A DNA stretch of 64,000 nt from Methylobacterium sp. J-070 (GTDB taxonomy: Bacteria > Pseudomonadota > Alphaproteobacteria > Rhizobiales > Beijerinckiaceae). Where the stretch lies: assembly GCF_022829385.1 (NCBI RefSeq), contig NZ_JAKSXX010000123.1, positions 277,339-341,338 on the forward strand. The letters are read 5' to 3'. The notes under the pieces were generated by a model. The model saw only the letters and a list, made by a program, of their open reading frames with translations, was not told the DNA's origin and made no database searches. The position numbers and the translations under genes are program-made. Positions 16,742 to 24,930 of the stretch are shown here, piece after piece (the first letter of the stretch is position 1; every line of letters begins with the position of its first letter).

Positions 16742-19443
16742 CCCAGTATTCGATCAACGGCCGGCGCTACGACGCAGCGCCGCATCCGGGCCAGTGCCTG
16801 CGGACCTTCCTACGCGATCTCGAGGTCTTCGGCGTCAAGAAAGGCTGCGATGCCGGCGATTGCGGCGCCTGCACGGTCCATATCGACGGCAAGCCGTTCC
16901 ATTCCTGCCTCGTCCCGGCCTTCCGGGCCGAGGGACGCGAAGTCACCACGATCGAGGGCCTGTCCGGCTGCGGCAACGATCTGCACCCGATGCAGCAGGC
17001 GTTCCGGGACGCGCAGGCGTTCCAGTGCGGCTTCTGCGCGGCCGGCATGATCATGACGGCGGTGACGCTGACCGACGCGCAGAAGGCCGACCTTCCGCAC
17101 GCGCTCAAGGGCAATCTCTGCCGCTGCACCGGCTACCGCGCCATCGACGACGCCCTGCACGGCCGCTGCAACATCGAGGCGGATCTCCCCGGTCAGGCGC
17201 TGGGCGCCAGCCTGCCCAACCCCTTCACCGACGCGATCCTCACCGGTGCCGCCCGCTACACGATGGATGTGGCGGTCGAGAACCTGCTGCACCTGAAGGT
17301 CCTGCGCTCGCCCCATGCGCATGCGCGGATCGTGACGATCGACAAGGCGGCGGCGCTCGCCGTGCCGGGGGTCGTGGCGGTCTACACCTGGGAGGACGTG
17401 CCGAAGCGCCGCTTCACCTCGGCGCTCCACGAGGATCACCTCGTCGACCCCGACGACCTCCTGCTCCTCGACAACGTGGCACGCTTCGCCGGCCAGCGGG
17501 TCGCGGCGGTCGTCGCCGAGTCCGAGGGGGCGGCCGAGGCCGGCTGCCGGGCCCTGCAGGTGACCTACGAGGTCCTGCCGGCGGTGTTCGACCCGGTCGC
17601 CGCCATGGCGCCCGGCGCGCCGATCCTCCACGACAAGGACCACGTCGACGCCAACACCAACATCTACTGCACTCTCCAGGGCGAGATCGGCGACGTGGCG
17701 CGGGGCTTCGCCGAGGCCGACGCGGTGCACGAGGAGACCTATTCCACCACCCGCGTCCAGCACACGCACCTGGAGACGCACGGCTCGATCGCCTGGAAGG
17801 GCGAGGAGGGCCGCTGGCATGTCCGGACGAGCTCGCAGGCGCCGTTCGTGGTGCGCACGAAGCTCGCCTACGTGATGGGCTTGTCGCCCCGGGATATCCA
17901 CGTCTTCACCGAGCGGGTCGGCGGCGGCTTCGGCGGCAAGCAGGAGATGGTCTCGGAGGATCTCGTCCTGTTCGCCACGATGAAGCTCGGGCGCCCGGTG
18001 AAGTGGGAATGGACCCGGGAAGAGGAGTTCATCGGCGCCACGACGCGCCACCCGATGACCACCCGGGTGAAGATCGGCGCCCGCCGGGACGGCACGCTGA
18101 CGGCGCTCGACGTCGAGGTCTATTCCAACACCGGCGCCTATGGCGGCCATGGCGGTGAGACCCTGGGGGCCGCGATGGCGAGCCCGATCGCCGTCTATCG
18201 CTGCCTCAACAAGCGCGGCATCGGCCACGCGGTCTACACCAACATGGTGCCGGCGGGGGGCTTCCGCGGCTACGGCTCCTCGCAGACCACCTTCGCGATC
18301 GAGTGCGCGATCGATTCCCTCGCCCGCAAGCTCGGCATCGACCCGTTCACGATGCGGCGGAAGAACGCGGTCCAGCCGGGCGACAACATCGAATCGATCT
18401 GGAAGGCGCCGAGCGACGCGAGCTTCGGCAGCTACGGCATCGGCGAATGCCTCGACATCGTCGAGCGCGCCCTGGCGGCGGGCAACGGCGTCGCCAAGCC
18501 CGAGGGGGCGGACTGGGCCGAGGGCCGGGGCGTGGCGCTCGCCATGCTGGAATGCGGGCCGCCGACGGAGCACCGCTCGGGCGCCGAGATGCGGCTCCTG
18601 CCTGACGGGACCTACCATCTCGCCTGCGGCTCCACCGAGATGGGCAACGGCATCACCACAGCGCACAAGCAGATCGCCGCTTCGGTGCTCGGGACCCGCG
18701 TCGAGGCCATCGACATCATCAACGCCGACACGGACCGGACCCCCTACGACACCGGCACCTTCGCGAGCACCGGCACGGTGGTCGGCGGCAAGGCGGTCCA
18801 CCTCGCCGCGCAGGCGATGGCCGAGGACGTGCTGGACTTCGCCAGCCGGCATGCCGGCGTCCAGCGGGATCAGTGCCGGCTGGACGACACCGGCGTCATC
18901 TGCGGCAACCGGCGCATCGCACTCCCCGACCTCCACGCCGAGGGGACGAAGGTCGACCACCGCTTCATGGCGACTCGGAAGGCCTACCTGTCGCCACGGA
19001 CCATCGCGTGCAACGTGCAGGGCGTGCGCCTCGCGGTGCACCGGGTGACCGGCGAGATCCGGGTGCTGCACTCCGTCCACGCCGCCGATATCGGCCGGCT
19101 GATCAACCCGATGCAGTGCCGCGGTCAGCTCGATGGCGCCGTCGCCATGGGCTACGGCTGGGCGCTCGTCGAACACATGGTGCACGACGAGGCGGGCCGG
19201 ATGGTCAACCCGCAAATCCGCAACTGCCGCATCCCGACCTACGCCGATACGCCGCGCACCGAGATCCATTTCGCGGAGACGATCGACAGCATCGGGCCGC
19301 TCGGCGCGAAATCGCAGGGCGAGTGCGGCATCAATCCGGTGGCGCCGGCCGTCTCGAACGCGCTGGCCGACGCCACCGGGGTGCGGTTCACCGACCTGCC
19401 GTTCACGCCGGACCGCCTGTTCGAGAAGCTGTCGGCAGCATGA
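16738..19443 (+). CDS. fused 2Fe-2S / molybdopterin-binding hydroxylase subunit
   Basis: The 901-residue protein combines an N-terminal two-cluster ferredoxin module with a molybdopterin catalytic module from about residue 155. Cys ligands are CDAGDCGACTVH near residue 38, QCGFC near 98 and NLCRCTGYR near 126. Molybdopterin-side motifs are VGGGFGGKQE, GGFRGYGSSQ and a C-terminal GAKSQGECG that keeps the catalytic Glu of the xanthine dehydrogenase family. This architecture with a separate FAD subunit is like E. coli XdhD, not a three-subunit CoxSML. Substrate could be a purine or another N-heterocycle. The start ATG overlaps the FAD-subunit stop; the stop overlaps the next start. Confidence 0.93.
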   Translation: MTQYSINGRRYDAAPHPGQCLRTFLRDLEVFGVKKGCDAGDCGACTVHIDGKPFHSCLVPAFRAEGREVTTIEGLSGCGNDLHPMQQAFRDAQAFQCGFCAAGMIMTAVTLTDAQKADLPHALKGNLCRCTGYRAIDDALHGRCNIEADLPGQALGASLPNPFTDAILTGAARYTMDVAVENLLHLKVLRSPHAHARIVTIDKAAALAVPGVVAVYTWEDVPKRRFTSALHEDHLVDPDDLLLLDNVARFAGQRVAAVVAESEGAAEAGCRALQVTYEVLPAVFDPVAAMAPGAPILHDKDHVDANTNIYCTLQGEIGDVARGFAEADAVHEETYSTTRVQHTHLETHGSIAWKGEEGRWHVRTSSQAPFVVRTKLAYVMGLSPRDIHVFTERVGGGFGGKQEMVSEDLVLFATMKLGRPVKWEWTREEEFIGATTRHPMTTRVKIGARRDGTLTALDVEVYSNTGAYGGHGGETLGAAMASPIAVYRCLNKRGIGHAVYTNMVPAGGFRGYGSSQTTFAIECAIDSLARKLGIDPFTMRRKNAVQPGDNIESIWKAPSDASFGSYGIGECLDIVERALAAGNGVAKPEGADWAEGRGVALAMLECGPPTEHRSGAEMRLLPDGTYHLACGSTEMGNGITTAHKQIAASVLGTRVEAIDIINADTDRTPYDTGTFASTGTVVGGKAVHLAAQAMAEDVLDFASRHAGVQRDQCRLDDTGVICGNRRIALPDLHAEGTKVDHRFMATRKAYLSPRTIACNVQGVRLAVHRVTGEIRVLHSVHAADIGRLINPMQCRGQLDGAVAMGYGWALVEHMVHDEAGRMVNPQIRNCRIPTYADTPRTEIHFAETIDSIGPLGAKSQGECGINPVAPAVSNALADATGVRFTDLPFTPDRLFEKLSAA

Positions 19444-20396
19444 GCGCGCGCGCCTCCAGCGTCAGCATCGTGACGCAGACCTCGGTGCGGCCGGAGTGTA
19501 CCGAGGCGTTCGCCCAGTGGCAGAGCGGGACCAGCGCGGTGGTCGCGTCGTTCCCCGGCTTCATCGAGCAGCGCCTGATCCCCCCGCATCCGCCGCTGCA
19601 GGTGGATTGGGTGATCCTGCAGCGGTTCAGCAGCCTGGACCACGCCAAGGCTTGGCTCGGCTCCGACGAGCGGCAGACCCGCATCGAGGGCGCCACGCCG
19701 ATGCTCGTCGGCCGCGACGACGTCCACATCGTCCAGGACGACGCCAGCGCGGCCCGCACCGCGCCGGCCAGCGCGGTGATCAGCACCCGCGTGAAGCCCG
19801 GCATGGAGGCCGCCTACCGCAGGTGGGAGCAGAAGATCGCCGCGGCGCAGTCGCGGGCGCCCGGCCTGCAGGGCTACCGCTTCGAGCCGGCCGTGCCCGG
19901 GGTTCAGGAGGACTGCGTCGCGATCCTCCGGTTCGATGGCGAAGCGAACCTCCGCGCCTGGCTGGAGTCGCCGCAGCGTCAGGCGCTGGTCGCCGAGGCC
20001 GCGCCGCTCACCGCCGAGTTCCACACCCGGACGGTCCAGAGCGGCTTCGAGCAGTGGTTTCGCGACGTCGTGCCGGCGGGGGGCGCAGCATCCCCCGCGT
20101 GGAAGATGAACATGATCGTCGTGCTGACGCTCTACCCCACCGTGTTCCTGTGGGGGTTCCTGGTCGGCACGCCGATCCTGAGCCGGACCCTGCGGCTGGA
20201 CTTTCCGATCGCGCTGTTCATCGGCAACGTCTTCAGCGTGCTCGTGACCGCGATGCTGGTCCCGCGGACCGCCCGGAGGCTGCGCTGGTGGCTGTCACCC
20301 GATCCGGAGCGGCGGTCCCGCGTCGATCTGCAGGGCGCCGCACTCCTGGTCGCCGCCTATGCGGCCATGATCCTCGCCTTCTGGATGCTGTCTTGA
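19440..20396 (+). CDS. tandem ABM-domain membrane protein
   Basis: The 318-residue protein has two antibiotic-biosynthesis-monooxygenase-like ferredoxin folds: residues about 5-95, with FPGFIEQRLIPP, and about 105-205, with APGLQGYRFEPA. A C-terminal part with about three hydrophobic helices (VLTLYPTVFLWGFLVG and later) follows. ABM folds often act on small quinone-like or heterocyclic compounds. The gene is coupled by ATGA overlap to the hydroxylase gene, so it is likely part of the same pathway, possibly handling the hydroxylated product at the membrane. The reaction is not known. Confidence 0.8.
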   Translation: MSARASSVSIVTQTSVRPECTEAFAQWQSGTSAVVASFPGFIEQRLIPPHPPLQVDWVILQRFSSLDHAKAWLGSDERQTRIEGATPMLVGRDDVHIVQDDASAARTAPASAVISTRVKPGMEAAYRRWEQKIAAAQSRAPGLQGYRFEPAVPGVQEDCVAILRFDGEANLRAWLESPQRQALVAEAAPLTAEFHTRTVQSGFEQWFRDVVPAGGAASPAWKMNMIVVLTLYPTVFLWGFLVGTPILSRTLRLDFPIALFIGNVFSVLVTAMLVPRTARRLRWWLSPDPERRSRVDLQGAALLVAAYAAMILAFWMLS

Positions 20397-20440
20397 CCGT
20401 CGCCGGCGCGACGGGGCCGGTCCGCGCGCGGCCTCGGATT

Positions 20441-21604
20441 GTGGACCGGCGCGTCAGGCTCCGGTCGCGTCCCCGGGTGTGCGCGCTATACGCGGCGGGG
20501 CTGCTGCGCCTGGCCTGCGGCGGATCCGGGCCGACCGGCGCAGCCCGCGCCGAGCCGGCGGCCGATCCGCCCCGGGCGGCGGGTCAGGATCGCGTCCAGA
20601 CGCACGCAGAGAAGCCCGGCGCGGCGCAACGGGCGTCGACCCGGGCGGACAGTCAGGAGACGGGGATTCCGCTCGCGGCCGCGACCGTGATGGCGGCCCC
20701 GCCGCCCTCGGCCTTCAGCTTCGCCGACACGGTGGTCAGCTACCGGTTCCAGGGTCCAGCGGCGGAGCCCGGCCTCTTCGTGGGACGCCCCGACGGCACG
20801 GCGAAAGGCGGGTTCGCCCCCCAGGCGGTGCCGAAGAACGTCATCAACTTCTTCCACACCGATTCCTGGGACTACGGCACCACCCTGATCTCCCTCGACA
20901 TCCTCCGGTCCGGATCCCAGGATCCGGCGGGCGACAAGCGGATCACCGCCAAGGACGATGGTGCGACCGAGATCTACCTGATCTACTGGGGGGTCCTGAG
21001 CCTCAACAGGATCTTCGAGACGCAGACCCTGGCGGTTCCGGGCCTCGTCCGGGATGTCGGCCTCTCGTTCGGAGCCGACATCAACAGCAAGGACACGACC
21101 TTCGACTCGGAAAAGCGCGCTGGCACCTTCGGCCTCAGCTTCGCCTTCGACGTGCCGACCGGGTTCGTGGACCTGAAGGTCCAGGCCTACAAGGAGTTTT
21201 CCCGCAACGGCTTCGCCGGCGCCGGCTCCATCTACGGCCGCGTCCCGGGCTTCGATTACTCGCATTTCCGCAGCGTCGAGTACAAGATGACGCCGGAATT
21301 CGAGGTCACCTACACCATCCCGCTGCCCTTCACGGGGCTTCCGCTGTCCCTGGCCGGCTTCAACACGATCATCCTGCCCAAGGGGCGCTACGGTGGGATC
21401 AACGAGAACGACACGCAGATCGAGTTCGTCTCGCAGACCAATCTGGTGCTGGATGTCGGGCAGTTGTTCGCGCGGGTGCCCAACCGGGTCGAGATCTTCG
21501 CCGGGTTTCAGTACTGGCACAACAAGTTCGGTGCCGATCCGCGGCGCACCATCAACACCGAGGAGAAGGCGCTGATCGCGGGCGTCGCCTACCATCTGAA
21601 TTGA
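20441..21604 (+). CDS. Tsx/OmpK-like outer-membrane channel
   Basis: The C-terminal 260 residues resemble nucleoside-specific channel proteins of the Tsx/OmpK family. They show alternating beta-strand patterns and an aromatic-rich end (GFQYWHNKFG, then AGVAYHLN at the terminus). The start is uncertain. A TTG at 20393 overlaps the previous stop (TTGA); the GTG at 20441 gives a shorter leader with a hydrophobic stretch ending near AARAEPA. Placed after a xanthine-dehydrogenase-like enzyme, it suggests outer-membrane uptake of nucleosides or purine-like compounds. Confidence 0.72.
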   Translation: MDRRVRLRSRPRVCALYAAGLLRLACGGSGPTGAARAEPAADPPRAAGQDRVQTHAEKPGAAQRASTRADSQETGIPLAAATVMAAPPPSAFSFADTVVSYRFQGPAAEPGLFVGRPDGTAKGGFAPQAVPKNVINFFHTDSWDYGTTLISLDILRSGSQDPAGDKRITAKDDGATEIYLIYWGVLSLNRIFETQTLAVPGLVRDVGLSFGADINSKDTTFDSEKRAGTFGLSFAFDVPTGFVDLKVQAYKEFSRNGFAGAGSIYGRVPGFDYSHFRSVEYKMTPEFEVTYTIPLPFTGLPLSLAGFNTIILPKGRYGGINENDTQIEFVSQTNLVLDVGQLFARVPNRVEIFAGFQYWHNKFGADPRRTINTEEKALIAGVAYHLN

Positions 21605-21613
21605 GGCCGGCGC

Positions 21614-21630
21614 GCGCCGCACGGCGGCGC
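21614..21630. terminator. GC hairpin between convergent genes
   Basis: A perfect 7-bp stem (GCGCCGC / GCGGCGC) with an ACG loop lies in the 38-base gap between the channel gene and the AraC gene, which converge. No U-run follows in either direction, so termination would be weak or Rho-assisted. Confidence 0.4.
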
Positions 21631-21642
21631 ATCGCGGATCGG

Positions 21643-22680
21643 TCAGGGCCGGAGGTCGCCGGGCGACAGGCCGAAGCGTCTGCGGAATCCGCGGTTGAAT
21701 GTCGGGATGTCGGTGAAGCCGCACGCATACGCGATGGTGGCGATCTTCAGCTTGCTGTCTTGCGGGGCCGCCAGCCGCCGGCGCGCGAGATCGAGGCGCG
21801 CGTCGCGGATCGCGGTCGCGATGCCGCCGGATTCCGCGAACGTCCGGTACAGGCTGGACCGGGATATCCCCAGGGCGGCGTGGATCTCACCCGGGCCGAG
21901 ATTGGGATCGCGCATCCGGCGGGCGATATGCGCGCGGGCCAGCGACCCGACGGCCGCCTGGGACAATTCGCGGCGCGGCTCCTCGGTCGCGCCGCCAGCG
22001 AGGCGGCCGAGCAGGTGCAGCGCGCCCTCGACCGCGGCCTGCGCCTCGTCCGCGGACATCCAGGCGATCGACCCGGCGACCGAACGCAGGCAGGCCCGGA
22101 ACTCGGCGCCCGCCGGGTCCCGGGTGAGGCTGCGGCCGGCGAACGCGTCGGCGCGGCCGATCCAGGCTTCGAAGGTCGCGCGCGGGACCGCGAGCCGGAT
22201 CTCCTCGTAGGCGCTCAGGGTGCCGGCGACGAAGGGCCGGTTCAGCGACAGGAAGTTGATGTCGCCGGCGTTGATCTGTGCGCCGCGCCCATCCTGTTCC
22301 TGGTAGCCGAGGCCGTCGACGGCGAGGCCGATCACCACCATGGCGGCCGCGTTGCGGTCGACATGACGGGACCGGAATTCCACCTCGACCGGGCTGCTCA
22401 CCGTATGCGTCAGGGACCAGTCGGCCGACGCGACGCTGAGGCGCTTGGCCGAGAAACGCTCCCGCGGATGACGCTGTCCGATATCCCCGAACGGCGCCAG
22501 GGCCGTGCAGCGCCAGAACTCGAAGGCCCGCTTCGGCTCGATGTGACGCGTGGTCTCGATCAGGCTCGGGACGAGCGTCGGGCCGCTCCCGACCGCGCAG
22601 CGACCGGCCTGCGAACGCCGATTCGGCGCGCCCTCTATCGTCGAACCGCTTTCCATTCCGGCCACGAGTGCCCTGGACAC
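21643..22680 (-). CDS. AraC-family transcriptional regulator
   Basis: The 345-residue protein has a C-terminal double HTH of the AraC/XylS type. The recognition region shows ALGISRSSLYRTFAESGGI, and the closing motif is IAYACGFTDIPTFNRGFRRRFG. The N-terminal 200 residues look like the AraC-binding-like domain of aromatic-acid regulators. It converges on the hydroxylase operon and is its most likely dedicated regulator. An internal Met (MESGSTIEG) nine residues in is an alternative start. Confidence 0.88.
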   Translation of the reverse strand: MSRALVAGMESGSTIEGAPNRRSQAGRCAVGSGPTLVPSLIETTRHIEPKRAFEFWRCTALAPFGDIGQRHPRERFSAKRLSVASADWSLTHTVSSPVEVEFRSRHVDRNAAAMVVIGLAVDGLGYQEQDGRGAQINAGDINFLSLNRPFVAGTLSAYEEIRLAVPRATFEAWIGRADAFAGRSLTRDPAGAEFRACLRSVAGSIAWMSADEAQAAVEGALHLLGRLAGGATEEPRRELSQAAVGSLARAHIARRMRDPNLGPGEIHAALGISRSSLYRTFAESGGIATAIRDARLDLARRRLAAPQDSKLKIATIAYACGFTDIPTFNRGFRRRFGLSPGDLRP

Positions 22681-22836
22681 CTGTGAGACTCCCGCGACGC
22701 CTCCGCGGACACCCCAATGAGTGTATCATTCGGATCCTGACGGATTGGCAACCTAGGAGCGACGTCCCGTCGTGGACGTGCCGGTCCGGCGGCCGAGCCC
22801 TTCCGTCCGTCCGGTCGTTATTGTAAATTTGAAACC

Positions 22837-23046
22837 ATGCGCGGCCCTCCACTGGTGAATGCGAGGCGGCGCGGGCGCCCGCCGGGGCAGACGGTTCCCG
22901 TCCAGGTTCAGCTTCGCCTGACCTGCGAACAGGCGGCCGCCCTCGATGCGCTTCGGTCACAGGATGGATCCGGGAACCTCCACCGTTCCGAAGCGATCCG
23001 TCGGATCCTGGCCGAACACCTGAAAGCGAAAGGCTATCTGAAATGA
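22837..23046 (+). CDS. small basic protein, possible ribbon-helix-helix DNA-binding
   Basis: The 69-residue protein has a basic N-terminus (NARRRGRPPG), a short beta-like stretch (VPVQVQLRL) and two helices (CEQAAALDALRSQ, then SEAIRRILAEHLK). This order fits a CopG/ribbon-helix-helix fold. It overlaps the next gene's start by four bases (ATGA), so the two are translated together. The family is not otherwise recognised. Confidence 0.6.
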   Translation: MRGPPLVNARRRGRPPGQTVPVQVQLRLTCEQAAALDALRSQDGSGNLHRSEAIRRILAEHLKAKGYLK

Positions 23047-23360
23047 CGGAACCCGGCGGTCAGCCCGACAAGATGGCTGAAGTCGCCGTGCTTGCCGCGG
23101 CGATCGCCGATCGCATCCTCGATCAGCACGAGGCCGGCGTGCCGATCCCGCCGGAACAGTTCCGCATGCTCGTCCGTGCCGCCCGGATGCTCCTGGACAA
23201 TGGCGTTCTCTGGCCCTCCTCCGTGGAGTATGTCGTCATGGAGGTCGCCAAGCGGGTCGACGCGATCAGGGCGGCCGCCTCCGGCCAAGCTGCGGCGCTG
23301 AGCGGTGACGACGTCGTGATGCATCTGACGCAGGCGCTGGATACCAGGAAGCGTTCGTAA
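23043..23360 (+). CDS. small conserved helical protein (paralogue of 29654-29914)
   Basis: The 105-residue soluble helical protein has the pattern KMAEVAVLAAAIADR, a G-PIPPEQF segment, LVRAARMLLD, then WPSSVEYVVMEVAKRV. The product of 29654-29914 on the other strand has the same pattern. No known family is recognised. It is translationally coupled to the upstream RHH-like gene, a layout like some regulator pairs, but I see no toxin signature. Confidence 0.65.
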   Translation: MTEPGGQPDKMAEVAVLAAAIADRILDQHEAGVPIPPEQFRMLVRAARMLLDNGVLWPSSVEYVVMEVAKRVDAIRAAASGQAAALSGDDVVMHLTQALDTRKRS

Positions 23361-23575
23361 CGGCGGTCCGGTTCGCCGCGCGATCGAGAGCGGCGCCCGG
23401 TCCACGCTGTGACGCGCCCGCTTCCGGCCTACCGGTGCCCGTCCCGGGGGAGCGTGCCGTGAGACGGGCGATGTCCGATCCCGCGGCCGTCTGCGGGTCT
23501 GGCCGCCACGGAGACGGCCCCGGCTTTCCACAACCTCGTAGAATTCCGGGATATTTTACGACAGTTATTCGCTCT

Positions 23576-23591
23576 ATTAACGGCCGTTAAT
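23576..23591. promoter_or_regulatory. perfect 16-bp palindrome ATTAACGGCCGTTAAT
   Basis: This dyad lies 30 bases before the ATG of the gene at 23621, in an AT-rich promoter-like stretch (ATATTTTACGACAG upstream). A second, shorter dyad with the same ACGGCCGT core lies at 24107-24116 upstream of the next gene, which suggests a shared repressor. The rest of 23361-23620 is non-coding. Confidence 0.5.
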
Positions 23592-23620
23592 CAGTTTTCG
23601 CGGTACGAGTTGGGTCGGCC

Positions 23621-23926
23621 ATGATTCAAGATGCCCTCCGGGCGGCCCGGGAGTTTCATGCGGAGCCGGATGGCAAGCGCTGGTTTCTGGCGCGCGACCC
23701 CAAGACGGGCCAGCCCTTCGTGATCCACCATCTCGGGAAGGGTCGGCTGACCATCGAACTCGACCTCGGGTCGTTCCTCGTGCTGTTCGAGGGGCGGGAA
23801 AGGGAAGGCCTGTTCAGGCTGATCGGGTCCCTGCTGCCTAACGATGGTCCGGCGCTGCAACAGGGAGGCAATGTCGTCCGTCCGTCGCGGTTCCTGTCGC
23901 GCGGGACACCGGCCGGGCAGCGCTGA
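23621..23926 (+). CDS. small conserved hypothetical protein
   Basis: The 101-residue soluble protein begins MIQDALRAAREFHAEPDG. A beta-rich middle (RWFLARDPKTGQPFVIHH, then GKGRLTIELDLGSFLV) is followed by a short helix. I recognise no family. The palindrome at 23576 is just upstream, so it may be under tight repression. The last 25 residues are hydrophilic and low-complexity. Confidence 0.55.
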   Translation: MIQDALRAAREFHAEPDGKRWFLARDPKTGQPFVIHHLGKGRLTIELDLGSFLVLFEGREREGLFRLIGSLLPNDGPALQQGGNVVRPSRFLSRGTPAGQR

Positions 23927-24106
23927 GCGGCGCCGGAACGGCCCGGAGGAGCCCGGCCGCGCGAGTGGCATTCGTTCCGCCCGCCTTCGGGTCGGGTCGC
24001 CGTGGCGGACTGGCGTGCCCGGCGGAAGGTCGTGACACCGCGGCGCCTGCGAGGATCGGGATCACCCGACGCGAAATCACTATTCGTGGGCGTGTTTTTC
24101 CACACA

Positions 24107-24116
24107 TACGGCCGTA
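24107..24116. promoter_or_regulatory. TACGGCCGTA dyad upstream of a small exported protein
   Basis: This perfect 10-bp dyad has the same core as the palindrome at 23576-23591 and sits 73 bases before the ATG at 24189. A TTGATCAA dyad follows at 24123-24130. Confidence 0.3.
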
Positions 24117-24188
24117 AGATAGTTGATCAATCTTCAGATCGTTCGAAGCGCAATATCTGACGCCAAGAACGACTGAGGGAGCCAAGCA

Positions 24189-24446
24189 ATGCTCAAGATC
24201 AAGGTTCTCGGCGCCGCCGCCGTCCTCGTCGCCGCTCTCGGCGCGACCTCCTCGGCCCAGGCCTACGACGGCTGCGGCTGGGGCTTCCATCGGAACGCTT
24301 GGGGCTCCTGTCGCCCGAACGACCGCCCGGTGGGCTATGACGGCCCGCGTGCGGTCTACGCGTACGGCCCGGGCTACGCCTACGGGTACGCGTATCGCCC
24401 CGGGTATCGCTTCCACGTCCCGGGCCTGACGGTCTCGTTCCGGTAG
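24189..24446 (+). CDS. exported GCG_CRPN-type small protein
   Basis: The 85-residue protein has a signal peptide ending near SSAQA, then the motif YDGCGWGFHRNAWGSCRPN and a Tyr/Gly-rich tail (AYGPGYAYGYAYRPGYR). The GCG...CRPN motif with repeats after it defines a family of small secreted proteins frequent in Methylobacterium and relatives; the function is unknown. Two relatives are at 61033-61365 and 61942-62211. A GAGGGAG ribosome site precedes the ATG. Confidence 0.8.
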   Translation: MLKIKVLGAAAVLVAALGATSSAQAYDGCGWGFHRNAWGSCRPNDRPVGYDGPRAVYAYGPGYAYGYAYRPGYRFHVPGLTVSFR

Positions 24447-24668
24447 TCGCCGACGGTCGGATGCAGCATCTCCGCCGGCAGGCCGACGCCTGCCGGTGGC
24501 GTACCGCGCGACCCGCCACGGGCTCCGGACCACCATCCCGGAGGCGGCGTATCGCCTGTTCCGGCCCGGCGGTGTCCGGCGCCGAGCGAACGATCGACCC
24601 CGGGAGCGGATCCCCGGCCGCCGCTCCGGCGTTCTCCATCCACACAAGTCGCGCTGTGGAGGATCGCC

Positions 24669-24893
24669 GTGGGACTCGCCGCTTTCGTCTTCTTCGTTGT
24701 CCCGTGGATGGCCGTCGCGGTCTGGATGTCGATGCGCCCGACCAGCGCCCGGCTGGGCGCCCCGGCTGCACCCTGGCGCCCGCTGACGAACTATGCGCCG
24801 CCGCAGCGGGATCAGCAGGGCGCGCCGGAGCGGCAGACCCTCGAATCGGCCGGCGCCCACGACGGCAAGCACGCCCCCATCGAGGTCGGGTAG
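24669..24893 (+). CDS. small single-span membrane protein
   Basis: The 74-residue protein starts at GTG with GGAGGAT well placed upstream. It has one hydrophobic helix (GLAAFVFFVVPWMAVAVW) and a hydrophilic Pro/Gln-rich tail. No family is recognised. It is separate from the minus-strand methyltransferase operon that ends at 24931. Confidence 0.5.
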   Translation: MGLAAFVFFVVPWMAVAVWMSMRPTSARLGAPAAPWRPLTNYAPPQRDQQGAPERQTLESAGAHDGKHAPIEVG

Positions 24894-24930
24894 GCCCGCA
24901 GGCGCGAAGCCCGCGACCCCGGCGGGCGGA

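Noticed and set aside
22837..23360. Toxin-antitoxin system
   Set aside because: The first protein could be an RHH antitoxin, but the second has no RelE, PIN, CcdB or other toxin features, and its paralogue at 29654 stands alone.
23576..23591. CtrA binding site (TTAA-N-TTAA)
   Set aside because: The spacing between TTAA halves is six bases, not seven. The strength of the full palindrome argues for a different regulator.
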